Shown piece by piece: positions 23,541-34,745 of a stretch of DNA of 64,000 nt. The position numbers were made by a program, and so were the translations under genes. Origin of the DNA: Catonia carolina (taxonomy: Eukaryota; Arthropoda; Insecta; Hemiptera; Achilidae); NCBI GenBank assembly GCA_035578175.1, contig JAQMRL010000012.1, forward strand, positions 23,554,960 to 23,618,959. The letters run 5' to 3'. Position 1 is the first letter of the stretch, and each line of letters opens with the position of its first letter. The notes beneath the pieces were generated by a model. It did not search any database and was not told where the DNA came from. It saw nothing but the letters and a program-made list of their open reading frames with translations.

Positions 23541-24690
23541 AAAAATACTTATATACACAACTTTCCCATAAAATTTATTCTACATGATTAGGTGGCTCGT
23601 TGCACAAAATACACTGTAGATTGTAGTAGATATATTCTCACTATTCAGAGATAAGGTGTCCATATTTTAATATTTATGTGACCGATTATTTTTTAGTTTT
23701 AAAAAATGTGTGTAATTCAAATCTGAAAAATTAAAAATATACTGACAAACTTTTGTAATTTAAAAGAACAAAGATATAAGAACTCAAAAAACGCAAATCT
23801 AAAATTATAGTCTATGTTTTTGTTGATGTTCAGAAATTACAGCCAGAGTTTTGTATTTTGAGAGTAAAATTTGCAATAGTGATGGCCTAGTATATTTCCA
23901 ATTATTATGATTGTCTCATTAAGATATTTTTTTTTCAAAATTATTTGTTAAGAGTTCTGTAGCATCCACCCCCCTCCCAATATTGAGCCGATATCATGTT
24001 AAGGAAAAATTGATGCAGCCTTTTTATCTTTCTGCCTTTGTTTTCATGTCTTAGTATTGGTTTTTTGTGTTAGAAAGTAGGCTAATGAGGTGACTTCAAC
24101 GTAAATTTTTCCAGAAGTTAAGAAAACCATGAATTGAAACTAACAATAATTTTACACATTGTAAATGATGCACAATTTTCATGCCCGTGTTCCATGTAGA
24201 GGACGACAGATACTTGGCTGATGAATTTCGGATTGCCGGTTTGTTTTGCTATATTTGTCGTGGGATATTTTTCAGTTAAATGCAGATAAGAGTTTTATTT
24301 TTATAAATACGAAAGATCTTTCGATATGCAACAGAAAGGTATCAAATTATGTTCAAATTATTTCAGTGATATAATTATTTTTTATCTGTTTTTTCTGTCA
24401 AATAAAATGCTGAATATTTAATGGACAACTTTGAAGTTGGATTATGAATATGGACATTGCACTTTATTAAGAATTTGTTTAAAAGTTAATTAGTCTTAGC
24501 ATAATGTTTGGCTGTCTTGGTCTAGGTTTTCGCAAAGTTTTTCTAGCCCTCTCCAAGTGAATACCTTGTCAGCCCTCCTTTTTTTCCTTCGGTGCAATAG
24601 TATAACCTTACAATTCCTTTTCCCAAACATTTTGACTTGTTATATAAATAATATAGGTATATTTATATTATGTGACAATAAGTTTATGTA
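23541..24690. other. AT-rich, nothing recognised
   Basis: No ORF or repeat identity supported. Confidence 0.35.
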
Positions 24691-24694
24691 TTTG

Positions 24695-25210
24695 TAATAA
24701 TGATGCCCAGATGAGGTGGTTGGTTGACGACGTAAATAAAGTACTAAAAATCGAAAGCATGTAAGATAAAGTTCCCACCATGGTTTTTAAACACTATGAA
24801 CTGATTTAAAAGAACACGCAGAGAAAAATATTAGGGTTTGGAAGACTATTACTGAAAGTTATTTTGCCGAAAAAATAAATCTGAAAATGGCCTGAGACTT
24901 TAACGTGTACAAAACCGCTGGATGCGAGAAGAAATATTAATATAATGTATAACTCTGTTGAAATCAAAGATTCCTAGTACTTTATTTTAGGAGCAAGAAT
25001 TAAAATACAAACTATGGCTGGCTCGGACTGCATTCCAAAGAATGTAGAAATATTACTGGGTATCATACTTTTTTTAACTTTATAAAATCATTTGTATTCA
25101 GTCACTGAAACATGGAAATATAAACCTAGAGGAAGCGTGGCTCGGAAGACCTAAACAGAGATAGATGCTAGAACAGGCCATTGAGCCTAATCTTTGACAG
25201 ATGATGATGA
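24695..25210 (+). pseudogene. Possible non-LTR retrotransposon 3' tail
   Basis: Weak. One frame gives QMRWLVDDVNKVLKIES, similar to the RWxDDVxKDL block at the C terminus of several insect retrotransposons, and near 25130 EEAWLGRPKQR resembles the GRPxxRW block. Many stops. Could be chance. Confidence 0.3.
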
Positions 25211-25357
25211 AATCATTTTGAACAACAAATAGAAAACGGGTGAATGGAACTCCATTTGAATACTGAACAAATTATGTCGCTTACAACTCCATATTTTTGT
25301 CAGCTTTAGTAAATATTTTAATTGCAATATCTTAATTAATCATAGTATAGTAATTAC

Positions 25358-25440
25358 AGTCGAACCTCTTTAATTCGAATCTGAAGGACCGGTAGGTTTC
25401 GGTTTACAGAGATAAAATATTGAAACTCAAAAATGTACTT
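25358..25440 (+). repeat. Single pogo/Tigger-like terminal repeat
   Basis: TTACAGTCGAACCTCTTTAA and the following TTCGAATCTGAAGGACCGG look like one end of a pogo/Tigger element (CAGT then TTAATTCGAA). No partner end was found, so this is a fragment at best. Confidence 0.35.
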
Positions 25441-26297
25441 CAAAATTTTACCTTTTAATAAACGTTCATGTTATTCCATAAAATAATAAATGAGAAAGGT
25501 CAAAAATATTAATAGACTACCAATTTAATTGGAAAACGTTTACCTACAAATATTTTTTACTCAATACTGCGATTAAGAATGAACGGGATGTGTTGGTATT
25601 ACATGCTGTATTAGTACACAAAAGCAAACGAACACAATATAAAAAATATGACAAAGTATTAAAGGGCGACATAAAACACAGTGTAAAATAAAATCGGGAT
25701 AAACGTAAACAGTACACACATACCTACAAAAAAGAAAATTCCACATATCAGAGTGCGTGAATGAAAAATAAATTAGGTACCGTAAAGTTTTGAAATTTTA
25801 ACGAAGTATTCCTTAATTTAAACGAATATAGCTACGGTATTTTTTTACCAATTTGTACAGAAAATAATCCACCATAGATGGAAATGCTCATGTTTGTATA
25901 ATATTAAAATTTGGTCAAACATGAATACACACACTGTTTTGAAGGTGGTCACGATAAATATTGATTTTCATAGAGCTTTAGCCAATCTGCATTGACGAAA
26001 TCGACCTTCTAATAAGAATATTAGATTAGAATAATAAAGTAAAAAGACTTATGAGACACCCGGTATGTATGTAGAATAGATAATGCTCTAAAACAAACTT
26101 AATTATTTAAACTGTTATAACTAAATTTATAATTTTAAGTTCCAAACATCCTTCTATTGATTTCTTCCCTCACGGCTTTAATTTACATCCTTTGATTATA
26201 GATGTAGCTACTATTAATTTCTACCTCAAAACTTTACACCACAGCGAATTTCTTCGTACATTAAGATATAATATTATATAAGTTACCTTCCTTTTAT

Positions 26298-26328
<31 letters not shown>

Positions 26329-27055
26329 ACTTATATATAATCCTGTAATTTTAACTTAAAGTAATTATAGTTTGTATGTACTTATTAAGTTTGTACTTTT
26401 AAGTTGATCTAACTTACTCAATCAACCATCTTTTTATTAAATATAAATAACTTTAATATTTTAATGCATCAGATTATTTTAAGTCATCAAGTCACTGTAA
26501 GTTTATATTAAGGTTTATAATATCATATATAATTAAACTGCGCTGTAAATGGATTTATTGCTGGCATCAGTGGGTTGTTGAACACTTTTAAGTTCGCGAG
26601 CCGATATATCGGCTCCATATTTCTTTTTAAATTACTAACATTTTTCGTTTATATATTTTAACAAATTTGACGCAATTTTTTAGAAAAATAACAATGATTT
26701 ACGTTTTTTGATGATGCTTTGACAAATAATTTAAAAGAGATGTTATTACATAATGTAACAAGTTAAAAGAACAACCAGAAAAAGCAGAACTACAGATTTA
26801 TTTCGAGAAAAGTAAATACAAAAATAGCCCCGCACCACCTGAAGACACAAAAGTACACACAATAATAGACACAAAAATAGTACGGAAAAATTGGGGAAGC
26901 TGATAGCTTTAAATATCTAAAACATAATACAACCAAACATTAGCGAAAAGGAAGCGAACAACAACAGACAAGGAAAGATTGCCGGTGGACTTCGAGAAAC
27001 TCACCATTTGTATAAGAAGAAAGGACTCTCAAGACCAGCCATGATTAGACATTAT
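25441..27055. other. AT-rich with a (TA)n tract and a perfect palindrome
   Basis: Mostly featureless. It contains (TA)14 at 26300-26328 and the perfect 18-bp palindrome GAGCCGATATATCGGCTC at 26598-26615, which may be part of a DNA-transposon end. Confidence 0.4.
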
Positions 27056-27059
27056 AATA

Positions 27060-27545
27060 TTGTGATAAAACCTGTAGTCTATGTCTTTATGCGAGCGAGT
27101 GCCCTAGAATGGCTGGGGAGGCTGGTCAAAGAAAAACAGAGAAATTTGAGAGAAAGATCCTCCGCAAGATAATGGGCCCGAAAATAGTAACGTACAATAT
27201 AGGTAGCAAGGTCGAGAAGAACTGTAGGCCTACGAGAAAAATGAACGATTAGAAAAAGAAGACTAAAATTCTGCAGACACCTGTATATAATGGATGACAA
27301 CCGGTTGACAAAACACATTTTTAGGACACTAAACAATAGACCTAAGTTGTTGGATTTAATGGTTTAAAGAAGTCAGAAAGGATATTGAAAAACCCTGAAT
27401 AAACCGAGAAAACTTAATAAACCGAACCAAATTCATAAAACTAATTACTGACTTTAAGGGCTTCCATGAAGAGCAGAAAAAGAACACCGGGTGGACAGAG
27501 AAAAGGAGAAAAGGCTACAGTGAGCGAATGCTGAGACTGTAAGCT
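27060..27545 (+). pseudogene. RTE-like 3' fragment, plus strand
   Basis: Decayed C-terminal region of an RTE-like RT. Frames give ERKILRKIMGPK near 27150, then after frameshifts the equivalents of KRRLKFCRHLYIMDDNRLTK and NRTKFIKLITDFKGFHEEQK near 27415-27480. Same family as 21163-21840 and 30245-30690. Confidence 0.6.
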
Positions 27546-27614
27546 GGAAAAAGATCTTTCAGAAACATCTTAAGTCACCTCACTTGGTCTAAAATTGGCC
27601 ATACATGAGAAAAA

Positions 27615-27940
27615 AAGTGTAATTAGTTAAGTTACAATCTACAGAAACAAATTTACATCATATCTACGAAGAAGTTCCACAAGGTAGTGTTCTTGCCCCC
27701 TTCGTGTTTGACAGTTACAGGTTGACACACACATTACAACAGCAGCTTTTACAGATTGTACTACCGTACAATCAATTCATGGAGATCCAGCTATAGCGTC
27801 TCGGCAATTGCAACAATACCTGGACTAAATACAAGACTGGGAGAATAGATGTAGAATGAAGACATATGAACGAAAAGTATGCACGTAACATACACTAAGA
27901 AAAATGCATACCTGCTAGCGTACATAACACACACACATAC
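27615..27940 (+). pseudogene. Jockey-type RT core remnant
   Basis: A short, heavily mutated RT palm segment. Near 27670 it reads EEVPQGSVLAPFVFD, the conserved GVPQGSVLGP block. It continues with AAFTDCTTV where the FADDTAI active site should be (both Asp changed or shifted), then GDPAIASRQLQQYLDxIQDW, a Jockey-clade block. Catalytic residues are lost. Neither the upstream fingers nor the C terminus is recognisable. Confidence 0.6.
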
Positions 27941-28044
27941 GTGAAGCAGACTCCGCTAAATACTTTTTGGTATTCGTTTTGACATATATCTGAACTTTAA
28001 AACACATATACTTTACAGAACAAAAGGAAACTATTTTATTGGAT

Positions 28045-28593
28045 TTTCGGGTTTTCCTATTATTTGAAATTTTCTCAAAAACTGCCGTAACAAGATAGAA
28101 AAAGCCTCATATCTAGTGAAATTCTTGAGAAGGCTGTGCTACCGTGAAAAAAAAAATGTTTTTTTTAAAGATTGTGCCCTTAATATGCATTTTATGGCAA
28201 AAGGGGATATAAATAAAGTTAAAGAACTAATTAAATTTAAAAACCAACAAGTTTTATTTCAACAATTTTCTACAACGCTTAGTTTAGTGTGAATCAGCCA
28301 TTTTTAGTATTTGCTCAGCAAAATCGGTAAAAACCTTGAAATTTTTACGATTGCGGCTTCAGTTTAGTACACTTTACGACAAAAGTATGCTAATATTATA
28401 AAGTATAGTAATAAAGTAAAGTAGGCCTATAATAATAATAATAATGATGACAGAAATTAAAGTTACAGAAAATTAAAAATCTACAACTTTTACTAAGAGC
28501 ACTTTTACTGTCAATTTGTGATTTGCTGTATTTTTACGTCGAACATAGGTTAAATTGTTCATTATTTCCATTGGCGAGAGAAATTCGTGTGTT
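28045..28593 (+). mobile_element. HINE-like copy G, 5'-truncated, old
   Basis: Begins within the post-GT region (TTTCTCAAAAACTG). Both modules are recognisable (CTTAATATGCATTTTATGGC and later CTTCAGTTTAGTACACTTTA), with an AAT-triplet run near 28430. It ends TTGGCGAGAGAAATTCGTGTG with a decayed hairpin. Confidence 0.65.
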
Positions 28594-29191
28594 TAAAAAT
28601 TTGTTGATCGTTATTAAAACTTTGTAAACAAAAAACTTTTATTTGTAATCAAAAAACTATTTACAAATGAAATTTAATTTGACAAATTTGTTTATATTAA
28701 TAAAATTTACATAAATGAAGTTGAAAATTCGCGGAATACATTGTTATATTTTATTGTAAATAAATCAACGTTTAAATTTGATATGCCAATTTATAATTAA
28801 TCGGCATAATATGAATTGGAAAAGCTAGAAATCAACCGTTTTTAGAGATAACTCGATTACAGATATGAATATTTCATGTACCATACAGTTTGATCAAAGT
28901 CATGAATGCTGGAGTTATAATATCAAAATTGCTCTTTGGTACGATTGTTATAATTAGTTCATTATTATGTAATTAATTAACCAATGAATAATTAATTTAT
29001 TTCGTTTATTCGATTCAATTCTCAGTGAGCCTAACTAAACGATAGGGACAGTGAGAATTGAATTTAAATGTATTTTAAAGTACCCATTTATTTATTTATT
29101 TATTTGTTTTGTCTACAATCAATCAATGACAAACGCAAGTTTAACATATTCGCGACTTCAGCTATAGTAGGCCTATTAGATCGTTTATCTA
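28594..29191. other. AT-rich, nothing recognised
   Basis: A TTTA-tetramer run lies near 29090. No other feature. Confidence 0.35.
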
Positions 29192-29362
29192 TTTTTATTT
29201 TCTCTTGGCCTATATGAATGTATAGGGAAGGAAGGTAGGCCTTTTGCTTTGATGCCTTTCTTCAAAATCGAGTTTTCACTGGAAATGCACGTTTTCAGAC
29301 ACCATAAATGCAAAAACATGTTTGTCGCGATTGGTCTGTGTGTACTAGCGCGTGCGCGCCGA
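29192..29362 (+). mobile_element. HINE-like copy H, 5' fragment
   Basis: Starts TTTTTATTTTCTCTTGGCC with a hairpin remnant and the ATGTTTGTCGCGATTGGTCTG block, then a GC/GT purine-pyrimidine patch instead of a clean GT tract. No module follows. Like copy E it ends at the microsatellite. Confidence 0.65.
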
Positions 29363-30203
29363 GCGTGTTTTTTTTTTTGTAATAACTAGGGGGACGTGGC
29401 GTTCCCTAGTAGAATAGATTTATAACTGAAATCTTAAGATTAAACACACGTTTAGAAAACGATATCGTTGACGCAATAGAGATGAATGGATACTGGAATA
29501 GCATTGATGCACATTAAAAACATTTCAATTGTTACAAGCTATTAATCTTGAATACAGTGTTGCCAAATGTGAGAAAATATGAAATTTACCATATGTTACT
29601 TCTACTTTTTTAATATTACGATTACGTCCTTTTTTAAACTCCCGTTATATACTATAAATTAGCCTTTTAACTAGTTAGATTAATTAACCATCATGTTAAG
29701 TAACCATTCACTACTGTCAATTTATACACTGAAAATTAATAGTGACTGTAAAAACAGTTGAACTAAAGTACCTTACAAGAGAGGTTAAAACTAAAATAAA
29801 GGGCGGGAAAAGTAAAAAGTTTCCTCTGGTTGAAGATTCTCCTTTACAAAAACATTTTCCGCCCAATATGTGTCTAGGGAAATGGATGTTTGTAAAAGTA
29901 TCAAAATCCAACTTGAACAAGCCTTAACCTTTTAAAAACCACACGGTTATCAAGGGAGTATCCCAACATCAACAGTCTTATCTACTTTGAACAAAATCTA
30001 AAAATCCTATTCACTCTTGACTTTGTAAAACATAATTTATAGAAAACCAGTATTCTATTAGAAATCATAAATCCAAAATCAATAAACAATGCCATGAAGA
30101 AACAACCTTCGATTAAAGAAATTTAAACAAACGTAGTAAATTTTAGGACAAACTATATCCATTTACTCTATAATACGCTGTGAAAACCTTTATAATTCTT
30201 TTA
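29363..30203. other. AT-rich, includes one imperfect hairpin
   Basis: ACTAGGGGGACG and CGTTCCCTAGT (29387-29412) can pair around a 3-base loop. Otherwise nothing recognised. Small opposing frames at 29717-29927 have no domain. Confidence 0.35.
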
Positions 30204-30233
30204 TTTTTACTTTCTCTTGTCCTATAAATTTTT
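30204..30233 (+). mobile_element. HINE-like copy I, 30-bp 5' stub
   Basis: TTTTTACTTTCTCTTGTCCT only, followed directly by an unrelated retrotransposon tail. Confidence 0.55.
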
Positions 30234-30244
30234 TTTTCTGGTAT

Positions 30245-30690
30245 AGGACAAATTTTAGCTACGTGAGGTAACTTTATATGTTTCTGGAAGCTCTTTTTGC
30301 AGCCCATATTCTCAGCATTCGTTCACTAATTTGGTTTGGTTCATTAAGTTTTCTTAGTTGTTCCGATTTTCTTAATGTCCTCTCTGACTTCTTTAAACCA
30401 TTTATCTGACACCCCCGACACCTTAGGTCTACGTTTAGTGTCTAAAAATATGTTTTGTCAACTTGTTGTCATCCATTCTGTACAGGTGTCCGTAAAATTT
30501 TAGTCTCCTTTTTCTAATGGTTCATTTTCCTTGAACAGTTCTTCTCGACCTGGGAACCTATGTGTCCATCTACTATCTTCGGATCCATTATCTTGCGGTG
30601 GATCCACATATCAGAGTGCGTCTTCTCTTAGACCAGCCTTTCCGGTTATTCTAAGCCACTCCTTGCGAAGAGACTCGCAGATTTTATCAC
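30245..30690 (-). pseudogene. RTE-like 3' fragment, minus strand, second copy
   Basis: The minus strand carries the same tail as 21163-21840, including the region coding for the WFKEVRED-like block (near 30390) and CCGAAGATAGTAGATGG (near 30575). Riddled with frameshifts. Confidence 0.55.
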
Positions 30691-30983
30691 AGTATAATAA
30701 TAATGATAATAATAAAACTTTATTTCCATATTTTTTATAATAGTAACTCATACATACACATTACTTTTTAAAGCTATAATACATTTACAATTCACAGAGT
30801 ACGAAGTGGAGGATTTGACCTACCCAACTATGACTAAAAGCCATGTCCTAGGTTGGGTCTTCTCTTCTTTGTTAAGTAGGCTGTAAAACTGAGATACAAA
30901 ACTAATTTTGGCAATAATGTTTCATTTTGGCTTGTCTAGAGAAAGCTTTCTTCTTCGACAAATAGTAAGTTCCTCGATTATTC

Positions 30984-31107
30984 CTTCTATATGGTTTTTA
31001 AGGGAAGAAAGGTATTGTTTTCATGTAAATTTTTCTAAATCGAATTTTCACCAGAAATACACATTTTCAAACCCCCTGAACCCAAAATCATGTTTTTACC
31101 GATTATG

Positions 31108-31163
<56 letters not shown>

Positions 31164-31772
31164 GAATAAAATAGGCTTATATCAAGAACGAAATATTGCA
31201 CAAAATTTAAATTGGAATTTAAGTTAGGTACCACTAGGGGACCCGACATGAACATTAATTAAAATCGGTCAATCAAACGTAGGCTAGTTGTTTATTCGTG
31301 CAATTTTTCACTTCTTTGTAATTTTCTCAAAAATGGTTCCTAAGAATTTTTAAAAATGTACTTTAATTATTTTTTGTGCTTTACAAAATAGAGTAAGCGC
31401 CATTTCTGCTGAAATTCGTGGGGACAGTGCTCTAGTGATAGAAAATGTTTTTGTATGATTGCAATCTTAATCTGCATTTTACAACAGAAGTAGGCCTCTA
31501 CTATGCGTATATAAGTTATAGAAAGTTAAAAATCCTACAGCTTTTATTTGAAGAATTTTATTGTCAAGTGCTTAGTTTAACGTCAGTTAGTAATACTCTG
31601 TAATTTTAAGTTGAACAAAGGTTGGTTTTCATTTAGTGCCATTCACTCGTGATTAAAATTAGATTTCGTTTTTAATTTAACATTGGTTACTTATAACTAA
31701 AGATAGGTTACATATTTGATTATTTACTTGTGAAGGGAAAGTCGTGTGTGTGTTTGTGTTTCACAACAACTT
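30984..31772 (+). mobile_element. HINE-like copy J, 5'-truncated
   Basis: Starts at the GGGAAGAAAGGTATTG region without the subterminal repeat. It has a clean ~50-bp GT tract (31108-31159), decayed modules, and ends GGGAAAGTCGTGTGTGTGTT with a hairpin remnant. Confidence 0.7.
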
Positions 31773-32287
31773 TTGTATTTATGTTAGTCAAAACATAAAC
31801 GGGGCAGCCTTAAGAAAGGAAAGTTCTAAATATATTTCCATACGTATTGTTGTATGAACCTTAAATCAAGTAAAATACATATTTTATAAAGGTAAAATGT
31901 AGCAAGTGTAGTATTAAAGTTTTAAGTCATAAAATTTGAGAAAGTTGAAATTTTGATATTTTATCATGATACTGTAAATGTATGGTTGCCATGACAACCA
32001 TTCTTTTAGGAAAATTCTGATATCGGTATGAGGGTGGGATTTGAGTCTGTGTGATTGATTACTCCAAACTTCATTGCTGTTTTATAACATCTGTTTAGAC
32101 GTGGATCCATTTTTTATTGTAAGAGATTTTTCTACTTCATCATGAAGTAAGTTTGGCGTTGAATTATTGTCGTATCATTTTTCTAATAGATCTTTATAGA
32201 GACCATAATCAATTTCAAATTATACTGCGTACAAACTGTAACTACGTACCTTGAACGGTTTTGTTTATTATTTTTATTTAACTGTAG
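31773..32287. other. AT-rich, nothing recognised
   Basis: No feature supported. Confidence 0.35.
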
Positions 32288-32812
32288 TAGTAGTAAGCAG
32301 AGGAGGAGGGAGAAAGAAGGGGAAGAGAGAGAAAGACGAGGAGGAGGTAGGGGTGATAAAGAGTGTGAGAGAGAGGGAGGGAGAGGGAAAAGAGAGAGAC
32401 AGTCGGCAAGAAATAGAGAGTGATAGTGTGGATAGGCATGGAGAGTGTGGTAGTGTGACGGAAAAAGGGGAATACAGAAAGATATAAGTACATTGTAAGC
32501 AGACAGTGAAAGCGAGTGACGCAACGATAAAGAGTGTGGTATAGGGAGGGAGTTACGGGGTAATGATAGATAAGGAGACAGACTGAGGCGGTGAGAGGTA
32601 GTGGTCAAGAAAGGGGACGTATGGATGAAGAGTGAGTTAGCGGGAGTGAGATGGGGAAAGATAGAGAGTGAGTAAAGGGAGAGTGCGATAGCGGGGAAGG
32701 TAGAGATGTAGAGTGTGGTAGTGGGAGGGCGGTAAGGGGGAGAGAGAGTGAGCGAAAGTGGGTAAGGTATTGATGAAGACTGATGGAGAAAGTGGGAAAG
32801 TTTAACGGAAGT
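32288..32812 (+). repeat. Purine-rich (GA/GTG) tract
   Basis: About 520 bases with a very strong purine bias on the plus strand, built from variants of GAGAGA, GGGAGG and AGAGTGTGGTAGTG (the latter near 32435, 32530 and 32704). ORFs crossing it are low-complexity artefacts. It lies between a HINE fragment and unassigned sequence. Confidence 0.7.
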
Positions 32813-32864
32813 TTATTTATTATACCCAGATCCCGAACGAATCTAGGCTTAGTTGTTACAATAC

Positions 32865-33121
32865 GTTTTAGAGCAAAAACGAACAAAATCAAATATAGAA
32901 GATTGGAAGACCTATAACTTCTAATTCAAGCATTTTTTTCTATAGAGCATTGCTTAGCGTCAATTAGTAATTTTCCATATTTTGCTCATCAAATTCTAAG
33001 TCCAACACAGATTATTATTCATGCAGTGTCATCTACTAGGATTAAAAAATAGGCTACATTTTTATTATATAGGCCTACATTGGCAAGAGAAAATCTTATG
33101 ATGTTTTACATCTGATTTTTT
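32865..33121 (+). mobile_element. HINE-like copy K, 3' fragment
   Basis: Contains the CTTAGCGTCAATTAG module block and ends TTGGCAAGAGAAAATC, then a decayed hairpin (TTATGATGTTTTACATC) and TGATTTTTTC. Confidence 0.65.
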
Positions 33122-33179
33122 CATAGGTTGGCATTAACAACTTGCTAAATATTTCATTCAATTAATTATGAAAACTTAT

Positions 33180-33211
33180 TTCGCCCGTACCCAGCGCGGG
33201 CGAATTTCTGG
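33180..33211 (+). repeat. Helitron-like 3' terminal hairpin (possible)
   Basis: TTCGCCCG and CGGGCGAA form a perfect 8-bp stem around a 9-base loop, followed 3 bases later by CTGG and T. Canonical Helitrons end in a GC-rich hairpin followed by CTRR and insert before T. The GC content stands out from the AT-rich flanks. Confidence 0.4.
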
Positions 33212-34052
33212 TAACGCATAAGTTAGGCTACATAAAATTTTTAAGATAGAAAGTGAGAAAATGAGGTTAAATAATGAAAAACATTTATTTAGTTCTAATT
33301 TATGATGTTTTAAAGGAAGGAGATACTAAAATTGACAAGAATAAGGTTTAAACAACAGAAATGTGCTGTTAAGATTAATAACTTGAGTTTTGAAAAAGAA
33401 AAAAGGAACAACACCAGCCTACTTTTGTTCACATTTACTTTTAACAAAAAAACTATATATATATATACATATGAAGGAAGAGAGATCAGCTTAAGACAAG
33501 CCATGTTGCTCTCAAAGACAGCAAAATAATGAAAAAGACAAGTCAAGTAGTTTGACAAAAGGAAAACAGAAAGAATTCTTTGTATTAAGGCAGACTAAAA
33601 GTGGAAAAACCGATATTTGTTGTGGAAATAATGGGGAAAAACCCATCGGTTTTCTTCGCAGTACTTGTTTATTGACAACCTGCGTTTAAGTGAAATGTGT
33701 CTGTAGGTTTTTTGTACATGGTTGGTCAATGTTAGTTTTATTCAAGCAAAAGGTAAGGAAATGGTATCCTTACTTCCAATTGGGGTTTTCTCTCATTATG
33801 TGTGTATTGAAACAAATGGTTTTGGAAAACCACACTATCTTTATCATGAATTTAAATTTAAATCTTATTTTGTAGTGTGAGCGGAACGCTCTTATCCTTT
33901 TTATTTTATATTAGCCAAATTTGTGGCACAAAATCCAATAATAAATAATTAGAATAATAATCCAATAATTAGAATAATTCAACTGAAATTTTTACCTTAT
34001 TTAATACAATTTTTGTGTATATTTTTATTTCACAATTTTGATAATCTATCTA
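33212..34052. other. AT-rich, short frames without domains
   Basis: Frames at 33332-33558 and 33690-33875 show no domain. A small hairpin GAGCG-GAA-CGCTC is at 33879-33891. Confidence 0.35.
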
Positions 34053-34205
34053 AAATTTTGGTATGAAACACTCACACGACTTTCTCTTACCAATTTAAAT
34101 AATCGAAATTATTACCTTTGTTTAATCACGAGGAAGTTAAGTAAAATGAAACGTAACCTAATTTTAGGATGTTAATTAAAAATCAATCTATGTTTTCTAT
34201 TAAAC
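34053..34205 (-). mobile_element. HINE-like copy L, 3' end, minus strand
   Basis: On the plus strand this reads GAAACACTCACACGACTTTC TCTTACC, the reverse complement of the family 3' end, followed by ATTAAAC-type subterminal sequence. Confidence 0.6.
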
Positions 34206-34261
34206 TCTGGCACCAAGTTTCGGGTAAAACTAAAAAAAAAACTTCTGTTGAACTTAATTCG

Positions 34262-34428
34262 TTTTAGTTTATTTAACATCCCATCAATAGCTCGGTTATT
34301 AGCGACTACGGGTGGGTTATGTGACGATGGGTTTTAACTTGTGAAAATTTCCAGACCCTGTCCGGGAATCGAACCCTGGACCTCCACGTTGTAGGCTAGC
34401 GCGCTTCCACTGCGCTACGGAGGCCAGA
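34262..34428 (-). repeat. tRNA-derived SINE, second type
   Basis: Minus-strand head from ~34425: GGCCTCCGTAGCGCAGTGG (A-box region) and GGTTCGATTCCC (B box), then a body containing CCCATCGTCACATAACCC. The acceptor ends do not pair, so it is not a working tRNA gene. Confidence 0.6.
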
Positions 34429-34444
34429 ACTTAGTTTTTTCTTA

Positions 34445-34745
34445 ACCCTAATAATTATGTCCACGTTGCAATCTGTTCAATTCTGAACAATAAGCAACCC
34501 TATTGTACATTTTGTAGAAAATCATTGGAATTGAAATTCATCTCATTTACAAATGAGGTGTAGTCTTGTACAGACTCAGCCTGACAATTTCTGAGACAGT
34601 ATGGGTAATATAACCCCAACCACTTGTAACCCCTTTTTGCTCACGCGAACTCCAAAGAATCGCTACCAAAGCAAAATTGGCACAGGGGACAAGAAAGAAA
34701 AAAACACCCCAAAAAAAGGGGAGGACTGCGGTGATGTGGTGCAAA
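34445..34745 (-). repeat. SINE-A body, minus strand
   Basis: Carries the reverse complement of the SINE-A body blocks (GTTCAATTCTGAACAATAAG, GAGGTGTAGTCTTGTACAGA, GGGTAATATAACCCCAACCA). The head is missing. Confidence 0.6.

Noticed and set aside
32183..32892. Leu/Ser/Pro-rich minus-strand ORFs
   Set aside because: Low-complexity translation of the purine tract.
34351..34425. Candidate tRNA gene
   Set aside because: A and B boxes are present but the acceptor ends do not pair and a SINE body follows.
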